From Corynebacterium sp. KPL1814 (GTDB lineage: Bacteria; Actinomycetota; Actinomycetes; Mycobacteriales; Mycobacteriaceae): 64,000 nt of DNA. The notes beneath the pieces are model-generated. The model worked only from the letters and a program-made list of their open reading frames with translations, was not told where the DNA came from and ran no database searches. A program made the position numbers and the translations under genes. Positions 55,687 through 64,000 of this stretch are shown piece after piece (position 1 is the first letter of the stretch; every line of letters starts with the position of its first letter). The stretch spans positions 431,594 to 495,593 of the forward strand of contig NZ_KI515774.1 in the NCBI RefSeq assembly GCF_000478175.1. Direction: 5' to 3'.

Positions 55687-55714
55687 CTCGCTTAAGAAAG
55701 GCAGATGACGAGCC

Positions 55715-56452
55715 ATGAATACCATCGTTTCCGAATCCCGCAAGATATTTTCCCTGCGCTCTACTTGGGTCTACCTCGCAATCATCACCGTTGGGCTGAC
55801 AGCGGCCAACGTGCTGATGGGAGCTATCCGCAATGACGACAGCGCCCTTCAATCTTCCGACGTGGCCATTGGTGCCATCTTTGCCGTCGTCATCATGATC
55901 TTTTCCTCGGCCACGTTGGTCGGCGGCGATCTACAAAAAGGCACCGTAGCCTGGAGCTACCTATCCACCAATCGGCGCTTGCAGGTGCTCTCGAGCCAAA
56001 TACTCGTGATCACCGTAGCTAACGTGGCGGCCGCAGCCTTGGCCGGCATCCTTGGAATGCTGCTCAACAGCGCGCTCGGCGGGTCTTATGACTTCTCCAG
56101 CTTCGTGCACTACCCAGATAACGCAGTATTCCTCTTCACCTTTGTGGAATACATCGTCTACACCCTGCTGGCCACAGGCCTAGCATATATCCTGCGCAGC
56201 GGTACTTTTGCGGCGATGCTGCTCATTATCGAATACTTCGTCATCGAAAGCGTGCTGACCTCGATGGACATGGGCTGGGCCAAATTCATCCTGCAGATTT
56301 TGCCCGATGCCAACCTGCGCACCTTCTTCCAAGGCCAAGACACTTTCGGGCTCATGGCCCCGCAGTGGGTATCCGGTGTCATCGTCCTGGCCATGGTGGT
56401 AGCTGTCCTCGGCGGGGCCGCAGCCGTCCAGCGCCGTCGCGCCGTGGTCTAA
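55715..56452 (+). CDS. ABC-2-type transporter permease
   Basis: This 245-residue protein has six membrane helices and the ABC-2 pattern VSESRKIFSLRSTWVYLAI at the N-terminus. There is no clear signal peptide. With the preceding ATPase it makes a complete exporter. The substrate is unknown; antimicrobial peptide or antibiotic resistance is an inference from gene order only. Confidence 0.87.
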   Translation: MNTIVSESRKIFSLRSTWVYLAIITVGLTAANVLMGAIRNDDSALQSSDVAIGAIFAVVIMIFSSATLVGGDLQKGTVAWSYLSTNRRLQVLSSQILVITVANVAAAALAGILGMLLNSALGGSYDFSSFVHYPDNAVFLFTFVEYIVYTLLATGLAYILRSGTFAAMLLIIEYFVIESVLTSMDMGWAKFILQILPDANLRTFFQGQDTFGLMAPQWVSGVIVLAMVVAVLGGAAAVQRRRAVV

Positions 56453-56474
56453 GCTCCTAGCAGGCACTCACACC

Positions 56475-57197
56475 CTACGGGGATACGATGAGTGTAAGCT
56501 CCTGCGAGCCGTGCGGTGGTTCCTCCACCGTCATGCCAGCAGCGCGCGCGATCGCGGCGACATCGGCGGCGCTGAAGGCATCGGCAGGCGAAAGCGCCAG
56601 TTCCCGGGCCAATAGGCCCTTATAGTGCTTATTAAAGTGGCTGACCACCTTGCGCGAGCCATCCGGCTGCACGCTTTCTACCCGCACCGTCACGGCCGAA
56701 GGCAGCCTACCCAGCTGCTGGTAGGTGCCCGAGCGCAGATCCACAACCAGCTCATCGATGTTTTCTAACGCCTGCGTTACCTGCTTGCCCCAATAAGACT
56801 TCATCGTGCGACCGCCCAGCTTGGAACCGCCCGATAAGCGGTAATGCGGGATAGGGTCGCCCGCGCGCAGGAGCCCGAAGAGGGCATCGCCAATAGCAAG
56901 GCGCCGCCAAGAAGGAAGGGTGGATGCCGAAAGGGCATCAAACAGCACCCCTGTATAACGCTGCACCGCCGGCATGGTGGGGGTGGTATAAAGCTGGCTA
57001 TTCGATTCGGCCTCACCGCGCAGCTTCTCCGAGAGCTTAAGCACGACCATTGCCTCATCTATAGGAAGAGACTGCAGCTCAGCGGCGATTTCGCGCCGCG
57101 TATCGCTTAGCTCTGGAAAAGATAGGTTGGCAAAATCAAGCGGCTTTCCTGTGCCGCCATGAGCCTTGGTTTCTGAAGGAGGGAGGACAATGAGCAT
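56475..57197 (-). CDS. yaaA: YaaA/DUF328 peroxide-stress-type protein
   Basis: This 240-residue protein matches the YaaA family with [25 protein letters not shown] and [15 protein letters not shown]. In E. coli YaaA binds DNA and lowers free iron during H2O2 stress. The minus-strand start is 6 bases after TACCCT (leaderless). Divergent from proS. Confidence 0.92.
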   Translation of the reverse strand: MLIVLPPSETKAHGGTGKPLDFANLSFPELSDTRREIAAELQSLPIDEAMVVLKLSEKLRGEAESNSQLYTTPTMPAVQRYTGVLFDALSASTLPSWRRLAIGDALFGLLRAGDPIPHYRLSGGSKLGGRTMKSYWGKQVTQALENIDELVVDLRSGTYQQLGRLPSAVTVRVESVQPDGSRKVVSHFNKHYKGLLARELALSPADAFSAADVAAIARAAGMTVEEPPHGSQELTLIVSP

Positions 57198-57227
57198 ATA
57201 GATAGGGTAGCGATGTATATTTTGACC
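57198..57227. promoter_or_regulatory. Overlapping divergent -10 boxes of yaaA and proS
   Basis: On the minus strand TACCCT (57209-57204) is 6 bases before the yaaA ATG. On the plus strand TATATT (57216-57221) is 6 bases before the proS ATG 57228, and TAGGGT (57203-57208) overlaps the yaaA box. The two genes are only 30 bases apart, so the promoters must share DNA. Confidence 0.5.
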
Positions 57228-58997
57228 ATGATTACCCGCCTTTCTGAACTATTTCTCCGCACCCTTCGTGAGGACCCAGCCGATGCCGAGGTCCCTAGCC
57301 ACAAGCTGTTGGTGCGTGCCGGCTACGTGCGCCGCGTCGCGCCGGGCATTTATACCTGGTTGCCGTTGGGGCTGCGTACCCTGCGCAAGATTGAAGACGT
57401 AGTACGCCAAGAAATGGACGCCATTGGCGGGCAAGAGATGCTTTTCCCGGCGCTATTGCCGCGCGAGCCCTATGAAAAGACCAACCGATGGGTGGAATAT
57501 GGTCCCAATCTATTCCGGCTGCAGGACCGCAAGAATGCGGACCTGCTGCTTGGGCCCACGCACGAGGAAATGTTTGCCAATGCCGTAAAAGACATGTACT
57601 CCTCATACAAGGATTTCCCGGTCACCTTGTATCAAATTCAGACGAAGTATCGCGATGAGGAACGCCCCCGCGCCGGGGTGCTGCGCGGGCGCGAGTTCGT
57701 GATGAAGGACTCCTACTCCTTCGATATGAACGATGAGGGCCTCGATTCCTCCTACGCCCGCCACCGCAAGGCGTATCAAAATGTTTTTGACCGCTTGGAA
57801 ATCGATTACGCCATTTGTAAGGCCACTTCTGGGGCGATGGGCGGCTCCGCCTCCGAGGAGTTCTTGGCGCTATCTGAGGCGGGCGAAGACCTCTTTGTCC
57901 GCTCCACCGAGGGCGATTATGCGGCCAATGTAGAGGCAGTCGTGACCCAAGCGCCCCCAGAAAAGGACATTGCGGGTCAGCCCGCAGCAAAGGAATATCG
58001 GACCCCGGATGCCGCCACCATTGAAGCGCTTGTGCACTGGGCTAAGGCCGAGGACATTGCGGTTGATGGCCATGAGGTTCGGGCTGCGGATATCCTCAAG
58101 TGCGTCATGGTGGAGGTAACCTACCCGGCGTTAGAGGATTCTGAAGAGAAGAAGGAACTGGCGGCCGTGCTGATCCCGGGCGACCGCGAACTGGATACCA
58201 AGCGCCTTGAAGCGGCCTTGGAACCGGCAGAGTTCACCCTGGCAAGCGATAAGATTTATGCGCAATACGATTTCTTGGAGCAGGGCTTTGTGGGCCCGCG
58301 CGCGCTGAATTCCAATGGGGTGAAGGTCTTTGCCGATCCCCGCGTGGTCAAAGGTTCTTCCTGGATCACGGGCGCGGATGCGCAAAACTGCTACGTCGTG
58401 GGTTGCGTGGCCGGCCGCGATTTCCACGTCGATGAGTTTGTGGAAGCGGCCGAGGTCAAAGAGGGTGATCCCGCACCAGATAACCAGGGCACCTTGGCTT
58501 TGCAGCGTGGCATCGAGTTGGGCCACATCTTCCAGCTGGGCCGGAAGTACACCGAGGCCTTCGACGTGCAAATTCTCGATGAAAACGGCAAGCGGGCCAT
58601 CCCTACGATGGGCTCTTACGGCATCGGCATCTCCCGTATGCTTGCCGTGCTGGCAGAGCAACGCCACGATGAGAAGGGCCTGAATTGGCCGGTTGCAGTG
58701 GCGCCGTACCAGGTGCACGTGGCGGTGGCGAATAAGGACGCAGCGGCCATGGAGGCCGGCGATAAGTTGGTAGAAGAGCTGTCCCAGGCGGGCCTTGAGG
58801 TGCTTTTCGATGACCGCCCGAAGGTTTCCCCAGGCGTGAAGTTCAAGGATGCAGAGCTGCTCGGCATGCCGTTTGTGGCCATCGTGGGACGCGCCTTCAA
58901 AGACGGCATCATCGAGCTGCGCATCCGCGGGCAGGAAACCCTGGAAGTTCCGGCGGATGACATCGTGGATAAACTCCTCGAGTTGGTGCGGGCCTAG
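57228..58997 (+). CDS. proS: Prolyl-tRNA synthetase (bacterial type)
   Basis: This 589-residue class II enzyme has [17 protein letters not shown] at the start, motif 2 [21 protein letters not shown] (split here at the charged loop), the INS editing domain (about 225-400), motif 3 [17 protein letters not shown], and a C-terminal anticodon domain. I chose ATG 57228, 6 bases after TATATT, over 57213. It is divergent from yaaA. Confidence 0.97.
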   Translation: MITRLSELFLRTLREDPADAEVPSHKLLVRAGYVRRVAPGIYTWLPLGLRTLRKIEDVVRQEMDAIGGQEMLFPALLPREPYEKTNRWVEYGPNLFRLQDRKNADLLLGPTHEEMFANAVKDMYSSYKDFPVTLYQIQTKYRDEERPRAGVLRGREFVMKDSYSFDMNDEGLDSSYARHRKAYQNVFDRLEIDYAICKATSGAMGGSASEEFLALSEAGEDLFVRSTEGDYAANVEAVVTQAPPEKDIAGQPAAKEYRTPDAATIEALVHWAKAEDIAVDGHEVRAADILKCVMVEVTYPALEDSEEKKELAAVLIPGDRELDTKRLEAALEPAEFTLASDKIYAQYDFLEQGFVGPRALNSNGVKVFADPRVVKGSSWITGADAQNCYVVGCVAGRDFHVDEFVEAAEVKEGDPAPDNQGTLALQRGIELGHIFQLGRKYTEAFDVQILDENGKRAIPTMGSYGIGISRMLAVLAEQRHDEKGLNWPVAVAPYQVHVAVANKDAAAMEAGDKLVEELSQAGLEVLFDDRPKVSPGVKFKDAELLGMPFVAIVGRAFKDGIIELRIRGQETLEVPADDIVDKLLELVRA

Positions 58998-59057
58998 CTT
59001 AAAGCACCGCCTCAAGGCCCCGTGCCAATAAGTAGTGGCAGGGTAGCGTGGGGAGGC

Positions 59058-59420
59058 ATGAGACTAAATAAAAAGGTGCTTCCCACGGCTCTTATCACCA
59101 TGGGAGCCCTGCATTTCCTGCGCGCGAAAACCTTCGAATCCATCGTGCCACCGCAGCTGCCGGGCTCGCCGCGGTTGTATAACTTTGCCTCCGGCGCCTG
59201 GGAAATAGCTACGGGCTTTTTGCTCACCGATCGCGCCACCCGCGAATCCGGTGGCGCGTCAGCCGCGGCGCTATTTCTTGCCGTGTGGCCGGCGAATATG
59301 TACCACGCCTGGATCGAACGCGATGTGGGATGGCCGAAAAAGCTTTATCACATCATCCGTCTACCACTGCAGATTCCGTTGATTCGCTACGCATGGAAGA
59401 TTGCGCAGGGTAGGGCATAA
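59058..59420 (+). CDS. Small DoxX-like membrane protein
   Basis: ATG 59058 follows GGGGAGG. The 120-residue protein has three to four hydrophobic segments and the DoxX-like pattern ALITMGALHFLRAKTFESIV, ending in basic residues. The family is widespread and of unclear function. It is 60 bases past proS and may be co-transcribed. Confidence 0.75.
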   Translation: MRLNKKVLPTALITMGALHFLRAKTFESIVPPQLPGSPRLYNFASGAWEIATGFLLTDRATRESGGASAAALFLAVWPANMYHAWIERDVGWPKKLYHIIRLPLQIPLIRYAWKIAQGRA

Positions 59421-59546
59421 AACCCAAAAAGAACCGACCCCCAATTTTCCACGGTAAATACCATGAAGAAACGCGGGGAGTCGGTTGCTTGCGTGATGCT
59501 GCGTTAGCGTCGGCATCACGAGACCGCCACTGTGGGCGGAAGCGTA
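59421..59546. other. DoxX-rpf intergenic region with hairpins
   Basis: An imperfect AACCGAC/GTCGGTT stem (59432-59486) and a perfect CGTGATGC/GCATCACG pair (59492-59520) lie between these convergent genes. Neither has a clear T-run; they could act as terminators in either direction. Confidence 0.4.
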
Positions 59547-59876
59547 TTAGCCAGCCACGGGGCCGCCGCAATTAGGCCATGCGCCAGCTCCCTGGTTTGC
59601 AAGAACGTTTTCAGCGATTTCAATCTGCTGTTGCTTGGTGGCTTGGTCAGCGGTAGCCGCGTACTGGGTGCCGCCGCTACCAGCCCAGGTTTGCTGCGAG
59701 AACTGCAGCCCGCCGTGGTAGCCATTGCCGGTGTTGATGTGCCAGTCACCGCCGGACTCGCACGCGGCGACTTGGTCCCACGCGTTTTCTGGGGCGGCGT
59801 TGGCGGCTGGTGCGGCAATGCCGGCGATGCCCAACGTAGCTGCGGCCATAGTGAGCAAGGTCTTCTTAGTACGCAT
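59547..59876 (-). CDS. Resuscitation-promoting factor (Rpf)-type transglycosylase
   Basis: I chose ATG 59876 because AAGGAG lies upstream of it and downstream of the longer start. The 109-residue protein has a signal peptide (cleavage near AANA-APENA) followed only by an Rpf domain. It has the catalytic Glu in VAACESGGDWHINTGNGYHGG, the QFSQQTW segment, and Cys in ACES and NCGG for a disulfide. Rpf lysozymes cut the peptidoglycan glycan chain. There is no LysM or other binding domain, so this is the minimal form. Confidence 0.93.
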   Translation of the reverse strand: MRTKKTLLTMAAATLGIAGIAAPAANAAPENAWDQVAACESGGDWHINTGNGYHGGLQFSQQTWAGSGGTQYAATADQATKQQQIEIAENVLANQGAGAWPNCGGPVAG

Positions 59877-59937
59877 TGAGAAAGCACTCCTTCTCATTGT
59901 GTTGTAGGGCTTGTGGAATCTCCAGCAAGCACGTAGT

Positions 59938-59963
59938 CCACCAAATTACGTATGGTTTGGAGG
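59938..59963. promoter_or_regulatory. Imperfect inverted repeat upstream of rpf
   Basis: CCACCAAA (59938-59945) and TTTGGAGG (59956-59963) match at 7 of 8 pairs around TTACGTATGG. It is 62 bases before the rpf start, a plausible operator. The minus-strand promoter itself is not clear. Confidence 0.3.
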
Positions 59964-60057
59964 CATTAGCAATGAAAAGCGGCCTATAAATCGCTGATTT
60001 TTCGCTGACTGCCGGACAGTGAATATTCAGGTAGGCGCGGCGGGGCAAAACCGGGAG

Positions 60058-60906
60058 CTATGCGGCCTGGGCTTCGGCGGCGATGCCGATTAACCAGTTC
60101 AGCCACTCCTGGTTTGGGCTTTCTTGTTGTGCGGCGGCCACCGCGGCCGCGTGCCACTTGTCTGCGTCTTGTTCAACCAACGTATCGAGGAAGGCTGCAG
60201 CGGAGTCCGCATCGCTGGGAAGCGTGGTTGCGCCGGAGGAATAGGCAGGCTCTGGCTGGGGAACCTTGCCGTTATGGCCAAGTGCTTCTTGCAGTTGGTC
60301 GATGCGGCGGTGATGGACTCTTAAGAGCTTATCGATGCGCTCTTCGGCAGCAGGAGCGCTATAAGCCCGCGCGAAATCCAGGCCAAAGACCAGCTCGTAT
60401 TCCCACTGCAACAAATCAGCGGCGCTTTCGCGCTGGGGTTGGGAGAGTGTGGGGATATCGGGGGCATCGCCAGGCAGCCAGGCATTGAGCGTAATGGCCT
60501 GTTGGGTAACTATCGGCCGCGACTCAGAACTGACCTCATCGGCGGCTTCCGTGGTGGCAGAGGCGGCTTCTTCTAGCACCTGGGAAGAATCTGTGGCCGG
60601 TGGTGCCTGCGTGGGCCGTTCCACCTCACAGCTGTGTGGGACGTTACCTTGGTCATCGGTGCCGCAGAGGCGCGCAATCTCCTTATACAGTGCATCAGCC
60701 TGGGAGCTGCGCATATCCGCGGCCGCATCATCAACCCCTTGAAGGGCGAGGCCATCGCTCGCGGCAGCCACGGCTAGGCGCTCGAGCGCGTCTTCTGGGC
60801 GCGGGCCAAAATAGTCGACGACGGAGTCGACTGCGGAACAGCCCGCGAGGGCGGGCAGGGCGGCAGTCGAGGCTACACAGGTTAAAGCAATACGTCGGCG
60901 GTTCAC
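60058..60906 (-). CDS. DUF4439-type ferritin-like lipoprotein
   Basis: I chose GTG 60906 (VNRRRIALTCVASTAALPAL): it puts a lipoprotein signal with lipobox LAGC (Cys23) at the N-terminus, and TACAGT lies 7 bases upstream (leaderless). The remaining 260 residues are alpha-helical with two ferritin-like helix pairs (LLQWEYELVFGLDFA, HHRRIDQLQEALG), matching the DUF4439 family. The function is unknown. It is divergent from rimP, 38 bases apart. Confidence 0.75.
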   Translation of the reverse strand: MNRRRIALTCVASTAALPALAGCSAVDSVVDYFGPRPEDALERLAVAAASDGLALQGVDDAAADMRSSQADALYKEIARLCGTDDQGNVPHSCEVERPTQAPPATDSSQVLEEAASATTEAADEVSSESRPIVTQQAITLNAWLPGDAPDIPTLSQPQRESAADLLQWEYELVFGLDFARAYSAPAAEERIDKLLRVHHRRIDQLQEALGHNGKVPQPEPAYSSGATTLPSDADSAAAFLDTLVEQDADKWHAAAVAAAQQESPNQEWLNWLIGIAAEAQAA

Positions 60907-60944
60907 CCAAAAGACTGTACCTTGAAGGACGTAGGCTAGTGGGC
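60907..60944. promoter_or_regulatory. Divergent leaderless promoters of the DUF4439 gene and rimP
   Basis: Minus-strand TACAGT (60919-60914) is 7 bases before GTG 60906. Plus-strand TAGGCT (60932-60937) is 7 bases before ATG 60945. Both genes lack an RBS. Confidence 0.55.
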
Positions 60945-61484
60945 ATGGCTTTCCCAGATGCACAACAATTAACTGATTTGCTCCAACCTCGCTTAGAAGC
61001 CCGCGGGCTGGACGTGGAGGATATTAAAACCACCAAGGCGGGAAAGAAATCACAGGTCATCATCCGTATCGATGGCGATATGCGTCCCAGCTCGGATGTA
61101 TTGGAGGAAGTCTCCGACGATATTTCAGCCTTCTTTGATGAAAAAGAGGCGGCGGGTGAGCTGAATTTCGGTGCCGGATATACCTTGGAGGTCTCTACCC
61201 CCGGTGTGGATTTGCCGCTCACCGCACCGCGCCACTGGCGCCGCAATAAGGGGCGGAAGGTGACGTTTAACCGCGGCGACGACAAGAGCCACACCGCGCG
61301 TATCGGCGCGCTTAATGCGGCCGAAGATGCCGTTGTCCTTATTACTTCCCAGAAAAACGAGGTGCATACAGAAGTGGAGCGATTGGAAAACATTGCCCAC
61401 GCAGTGGTAGAAATTGAGTTTGCACAGCCATCACAAAGTGAGCTAGACGCCGTGCACCAGCCATTTGCAGAAGCCGAGAGCTAA
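60945..61484 (+). CDS. rimP: Ribosome maturation factor RimP
   Basis: I chose ATG 60945 (MAFPDAQQLTDLLQPRL); the longer frame to 60600 is an artefact of the opposite gene. The 179-residue protein has the RimP N-domain (GLDVEDIKTTKAGKKSQVII, YTLEVSTPGVDLPL) and C-terminal barrel. It assists 30S maturation. It heads the rimP-nusA-ylxR-infB operon. Confidence 0.95.
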   Translation: MAFPDAQQLTDLLQPRLEARGLDVEDIKTTKAGKKSQVIIRIDGDMRPSSDVLEEVSDDISAFFDEKEAAGELNFGAGYTLEVSTPGVDLPLTAPRHWRRNKGRKVTFNRGDDKSHTARIGALNAAEDAVVLITSQKNEVHTEVERLENIAHAVVEIEFAQPSQSELDAVHQPFAEAES

Positions 61485-61507
61485 CCGGCGATCGAGAGGA
61501 TAGACAA

Positions 61508-62524
61508 GTGAATATTGATCTTGAGGCACTTCGCACCATCGAATCCGAACGGCAGGTCCCCGTCAATGACCTGTTGGAGTCGATTGCAAGTGCCTTGTTG
61601 TATTCCTACCTGGATTACCGCGAATCCACCGCGGAGGGCAAGGCCGAAGGCGCCAAGTCCCGGGTAGACATCGATACCACCACCGGTGCCGTCAGCGTCA
61701 TCGTTACCGAGCGAGACCCCGAAACCGGGGAAGTTACCAGTGAGTACGATGACACCCCGGATAACTTTGGCCGCGTGGGCGCACGCGCCGTGCGCGAAGC
61801 CATCTTGCGCAAGCTGCGCGAGGCTGAAGCCGAGCGCACTTTTGATTCCTATTCGGAGCTTAGCGGGCGCGTTGTCAGTGGCATCGTCCAGCGCGATGCG
61901 CGTGCCAATGCCCGCGGCATCGTTGTAGTCCAGCTCGGTTCCGAACTGGAATCGCAAGACGGAATCTTGCTTCCCGCAGAACAAATCCCCGGGGAAAAGC
62001 TGCAGCACGGTGACCGCATCAAGGCCTATGTGGTGGGGGTCAATCGCAATGGCGCCAATGTGCAGATCAATTTGTCAAGGACCCACCCAGAGCTGGTGCG
62101 CGGGCTTTTTGAACTGGAAGTTCCGGAAGTTGCGGATGGCAGCGTGGAAATGATCGCCATCGCCCGCGAAGCCGGGCACCGCTCGAAGGTCGCCGTTATT
62201 GGTCACGCTAAGGGCTTGAACGCCAAGGGCGCGTGCATCGGCCCGCGCGGGCAGCGCGTGAATAACATCATGCGCCAGCTCGGTGGGGAAAAGATCGACA
62301 TCATTGATTACAGCGAGGATCCCACCGTGTATGTGGGCAATGCATTGGCGCCCTCCAAGGTGATTAAGGTGACCGTGCTCGATAGCGAAGAGCAAGTGGC
62401 GCGAGTCATCGTCCCTGACTACCAGCTGTCCCTTGCCATTGGTAAGGAAGGCCAGAACGCGCGCCTAGCCGCCCGTTTGACTGGGTGGAAGATCGATATT
62501 CATTCAGACGCGGACGCGAATTAA
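61508..62524 (+). CDS. nusA: Transcription termination/antitermination factor NusA
   Basis: This 338-residue protein has the NusA N-domain, an S1 domain (GRVVSGIVQRDARANARG on), and two KH domains (GACIGPRGQRVNNI; SLAIGKEGQNARLAARLTGW). The actinobacterial form lacks the long C-terminal acidic repeats of E. coli NusA. The start is GTG 61508 behind GAGAGGA. It is coupled to rimP by 23 bases. Confidence 0.97.
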   Translation: MNIDLEALRTIESERQVPVNDLLESIASALLYSYLDYRESTAEGKAEGAKSRVDIDTTTGAVSVIVTERDPETGEVTSEYDDTPDNFGRVGARAVREAILRKLREAEAERTFDSYSELSGRVVSGIVQRDARANARGIVVVQLGSELESQDGILLPAEQIPGEKLQHGDRIKAYVVGVNRNGANVQINLSRTHPELVRGLFELEVPEVADGSVEMIAIAREAGHRSKVAVIGHAKGLNAKGACIGPRGQRVNNIMRQLGGEKIDIIDYSEDPTVYVGNALAPSKVIKVTVLDSEEQVARVIVPDYQLSLAIGKEGQNARLAARLTGWKIDIHSDADAN

Positions 62525-62608
62525 GGAAATGCGGATAAATAGCGTAGGCTAGTAAACGGCCCAGATGCAGAAAGGGACATGCAGACGCAGCGAAAGTTAA
62601 GGAGTTCG

Positions 62609-62971
62609 ATGTCGCAGACTCAACGGCTTCGTACTTGCATCGCTACGCGTCGCCGCATGCCCGATACGGAGCTGCTGCGAGTGGTCATTGATGCCAATGA
62701 CCCTCAAGGCAGCCGTGCGGTGGCGGATCCATTCCGGCGGCTTCCAGGCCGTGGCGCATGGATTAGCCCCACGCTTTCTGCACTCGAGCTAGCTGAGCGC
62801 AAACATGCTTTTAAGCGCGCGCTCCGCACGTCCGCATCCGTGGACACAGGTCAGGTACGTAGGTACTTGGAAGCACAGTGCGAAAATGTACAGGGCGAAA
62901 AAGTACCGTGTGCGGAACAAGCTGCACAAGATTCGTACACACCAGAGTTAAAAAGGAAGACCGAACACTGA
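62609..62971 (+). CDS. YlxR (DUF448) RNA-binding protein
   Basis: ATG 62609 follows AAGGAG; ATG 62579 behind AAAGGG is also possible. The 120-residue protein has the YlxR core RTCIATRRRMPDTELLRVV and GRGAWISPTL. Typical YlxR sits between nusA and infB, as here. Its C-terminal 35 residues are variable. Confidence 0.9.
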   Translation: MSQTQRLRTCIATRRRMPDTELLRVVIDANDPQGSRAVADPFRRLPGRGAWISPTLSALELAERKHAFKRALRTSASVDTGQVRRYLEAQCENVQGEKVPCAEQAAQDSYTPELKRKTEH

Positions 62972-63078
62972 TGAGCGCACAACGATGAAGCATCAGCGAT
63001 GAAAGTCCAGAACGTTTAACTAGGAGTCAGGCCAGTTTTTCGCGGCCTTGGCTCCTAGGCGATACCAAGAGGAGACAA

Positions 63079-64000
63079 GTGCCCGGAAAGCTACGTGTTC
63101 ACGAGTTGGCAAAACAGCTCGGAGTAACCAGCAAGGAACTGCTCGCCACCCTGAAGGAACAAGGTGAGTTCGTGAAGACCGCATCCTCGACCATCGAACC
63201 ACCGGTGGTCAAAAAGATGCGTGCTCACTATGAAGCACAGTCCGGTGGCGATGCCACCGAAGCTAAGGCTGAGAAGACTGCCAAGCCCGCTAAGCCCGGA
63301 CAAGGCAGCGCCAAGAAGCAGGCATCGCCTGCGCCAAAGCCAGGCGCTGGCGCACAGGGTGGGGCGAAATCCAAATCCGCTGCGCCTAAGCCCGGCGCAC
63401 CGAAGCCATCCGACGCTGCACCGAAGCCAGGCGCAGGGGCCGCTAAGGCTGCCCCCAAGCCTGGCCAGGCAGCACCAAAGCCGGGCGCTGCCGCTGGAAA
63501 GCCGGCACCGAAGCCTGGCCAGGGTGCACCGAAGCCAGGTCAGAACGCAGGCCAAGGCGATGCCAAGAAGTCGGGCGAGCGTCCGAACCCAGGCAACGCC
63601 ATGCCGCGTCCGATGCCTAAGCCCGGCGGATCCCGCCGTGTGGCCAATAACCCATTTTCCACGGGTGGCGGCGACAACCGCCCAGGCCCACGCCCGGGTG
63701 GCTCCAAGGGCCAGCGCGGCGGCAACCGTCCCGGCGATAACCGCGGTGGAAAGCGCGGCGGCCGCAATGAGGGCGGCGCTAACCGTCAGGGCCAGGATCA
63801 GAACCAAGGCCAGGGTGGCGGCGGTGGACGTCGTCCGTCGCCAGCCATGATGCCTTCGCATCCGAACCCTGCCTCGATGCCGTCCAAGGCACCGAGCGGT
63901 GGCGGACGCGGCGGCCGCGGTCGCGGCGGCCGCGGCGGACCTGGTGGTCCAGGTGGCCCAGGCGGCGGTCGTCCCGGCGGTTTCCGCGGTGGACGCGGTG
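63079..64000 (+). CDS. infB: Translation initiation factor IF-2 (3' end outside window)
   Basis: The GTG at 63079 follows [28 protein letters not shown] is the IF2_N domain that starts actinobacterial IF-2, giving confidence in the start. The visible part continues as low-complexity sequence: APKPG repeats (about 80-160) and Gly/Arg-rich stretches (about 190-307). The GTPase domain lies beyond the right edge. The frame is open to 64000. Confidence 0.95.
   Translation, partial: MPGKLRVHELAKQLGVTSKELLATLKEQGEFVKTASSTIEPPVVKKMRAHYEAQSGGDATEAKAEKTAKPAKPGQGSAKKQASPAPKPGAGAQGGAKSKSAAPKPGAPKPSDAAPKPGAGAAKAAPKPGQAAPKPGAAAGKPAPKPGQGAPKPGQNAGQGDAKKSGERPNPGNAMPRPMPKPGGSRRVANNPFSTGGGDNRPGPRPGGSKGQRGGNRPGDNRGGKRGGRNEGGANRQGQDQNQGQGGGGGRRPSPAMMPSHPNPASMPSKAPSGGGRGGRGRGGRGGPGGPGGPGGGRPGGFRGGRG

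Noticed and set aside
63320..64000. Gly/Arg and APKPG repeats near the right edge as a CRISPR or satellite
   Set aside because: They are in frame within infB and have no spacers of regular length.

Overview
The window is a high-synteny chromosomal segment of a Corynebacterium (Actinomycetota). Signs of this are a mycothione reductase, a type-1 malate:quinone oxidoreductase, a YhgE/Pip protein, a small Rpf, a DUF2469 protein, Ala/Lys-rich tails on S16 and S2, many genes whose TANNNT -10 hexamer lies 6-8 nt before the start codon (leaderless style), and the gene order xerC-rpsB-tsf-pyrH-frr-cdsA-rlmN-dxr-rip-ispG-pbp-map-mtr-mqo-proS-rimP-nusA-infB. I do not assign a species.

Layout. 1-1.3 kb: 3' part of ftsY. 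1.5-7.7 kb: a complete mrpACDEFG Na+/H+ antiporter operon behind a perfect palindrome. 7.9-12.1 kb: glnK-glnD (PII nitrogen signalling, with no amtB beside them) and ffh. 12.2-14.4 kb: an inverted acyltransferase-3/SGNH fusion. 14.8-18.5 kb: rpsP, a TetR/cupin pair on the minus strand, then rimM-trmD and a coupled unknown gene. 18.5-24.6 kb: a one-helix exported protein, tex, a YhgE/Pip protein with long heptad repeats, and rplS. 24.8-31.5 kb: two tandem signal peptidase genes, rnhB, DUF2469, yraN, yifB, dprA and xerC. 31.5-38.7 kb: a degenerate M23 protein, then rpsB, tsf, pyrH, frr, cdsA, a LapA-like protein and rlmN. 38.8-46.1 kb: DUF2631, dxr, site-2 protease, ispG, a penicillin-binding lipoprotein and map. 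46.2-50.4 kb: mtr and an alpha/beta hydrolase on the minus strand, divergent from mqo. 50.5-56.5 kb: a phzF-selO operon with selO frameshifted in a run of six identical bases, then a NarL-type two-component system followed by an ABC exporter. 56.5-64 kb: yaaA, proS, a DoxX-like protein, an Rpf, a DUF4439 lipoprotein, then rimP-nusA-ylxR-infB (infB is cut by the right edge).

How the genes work together: most serve translation and co-translational targeting (ftsY, ffh, rpsP, rimM, trmD, rplS, rpsB, tsf, frr, rlmN, map, proS, rimP, nusA, infB), isoprenoid and lipid precursors (dxr, ispG, cdsA), envelope maturation (lepB pair, site-2 protease, PBP, Rpf, acyltransferase) and DNA uptake or maintenance (dprA, yifB, xerC, rnhB). 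The accessory parts are the mrp operon, the acyltransferase, the TetR/cupin pair, the YhgE gene and the phzF-selO/TCS/ABC block. I found no CRISPR array, prophage, insertion sequence, tRNA or rRNA gene. The window looks mainly ordinary. The most checkable oddities are the selO frameshift, the mrp palindrome, the lepB duplication junctions, a CRP/GlxR-like box before mqo and the dense leaderless promoters, including several divergent pairs.
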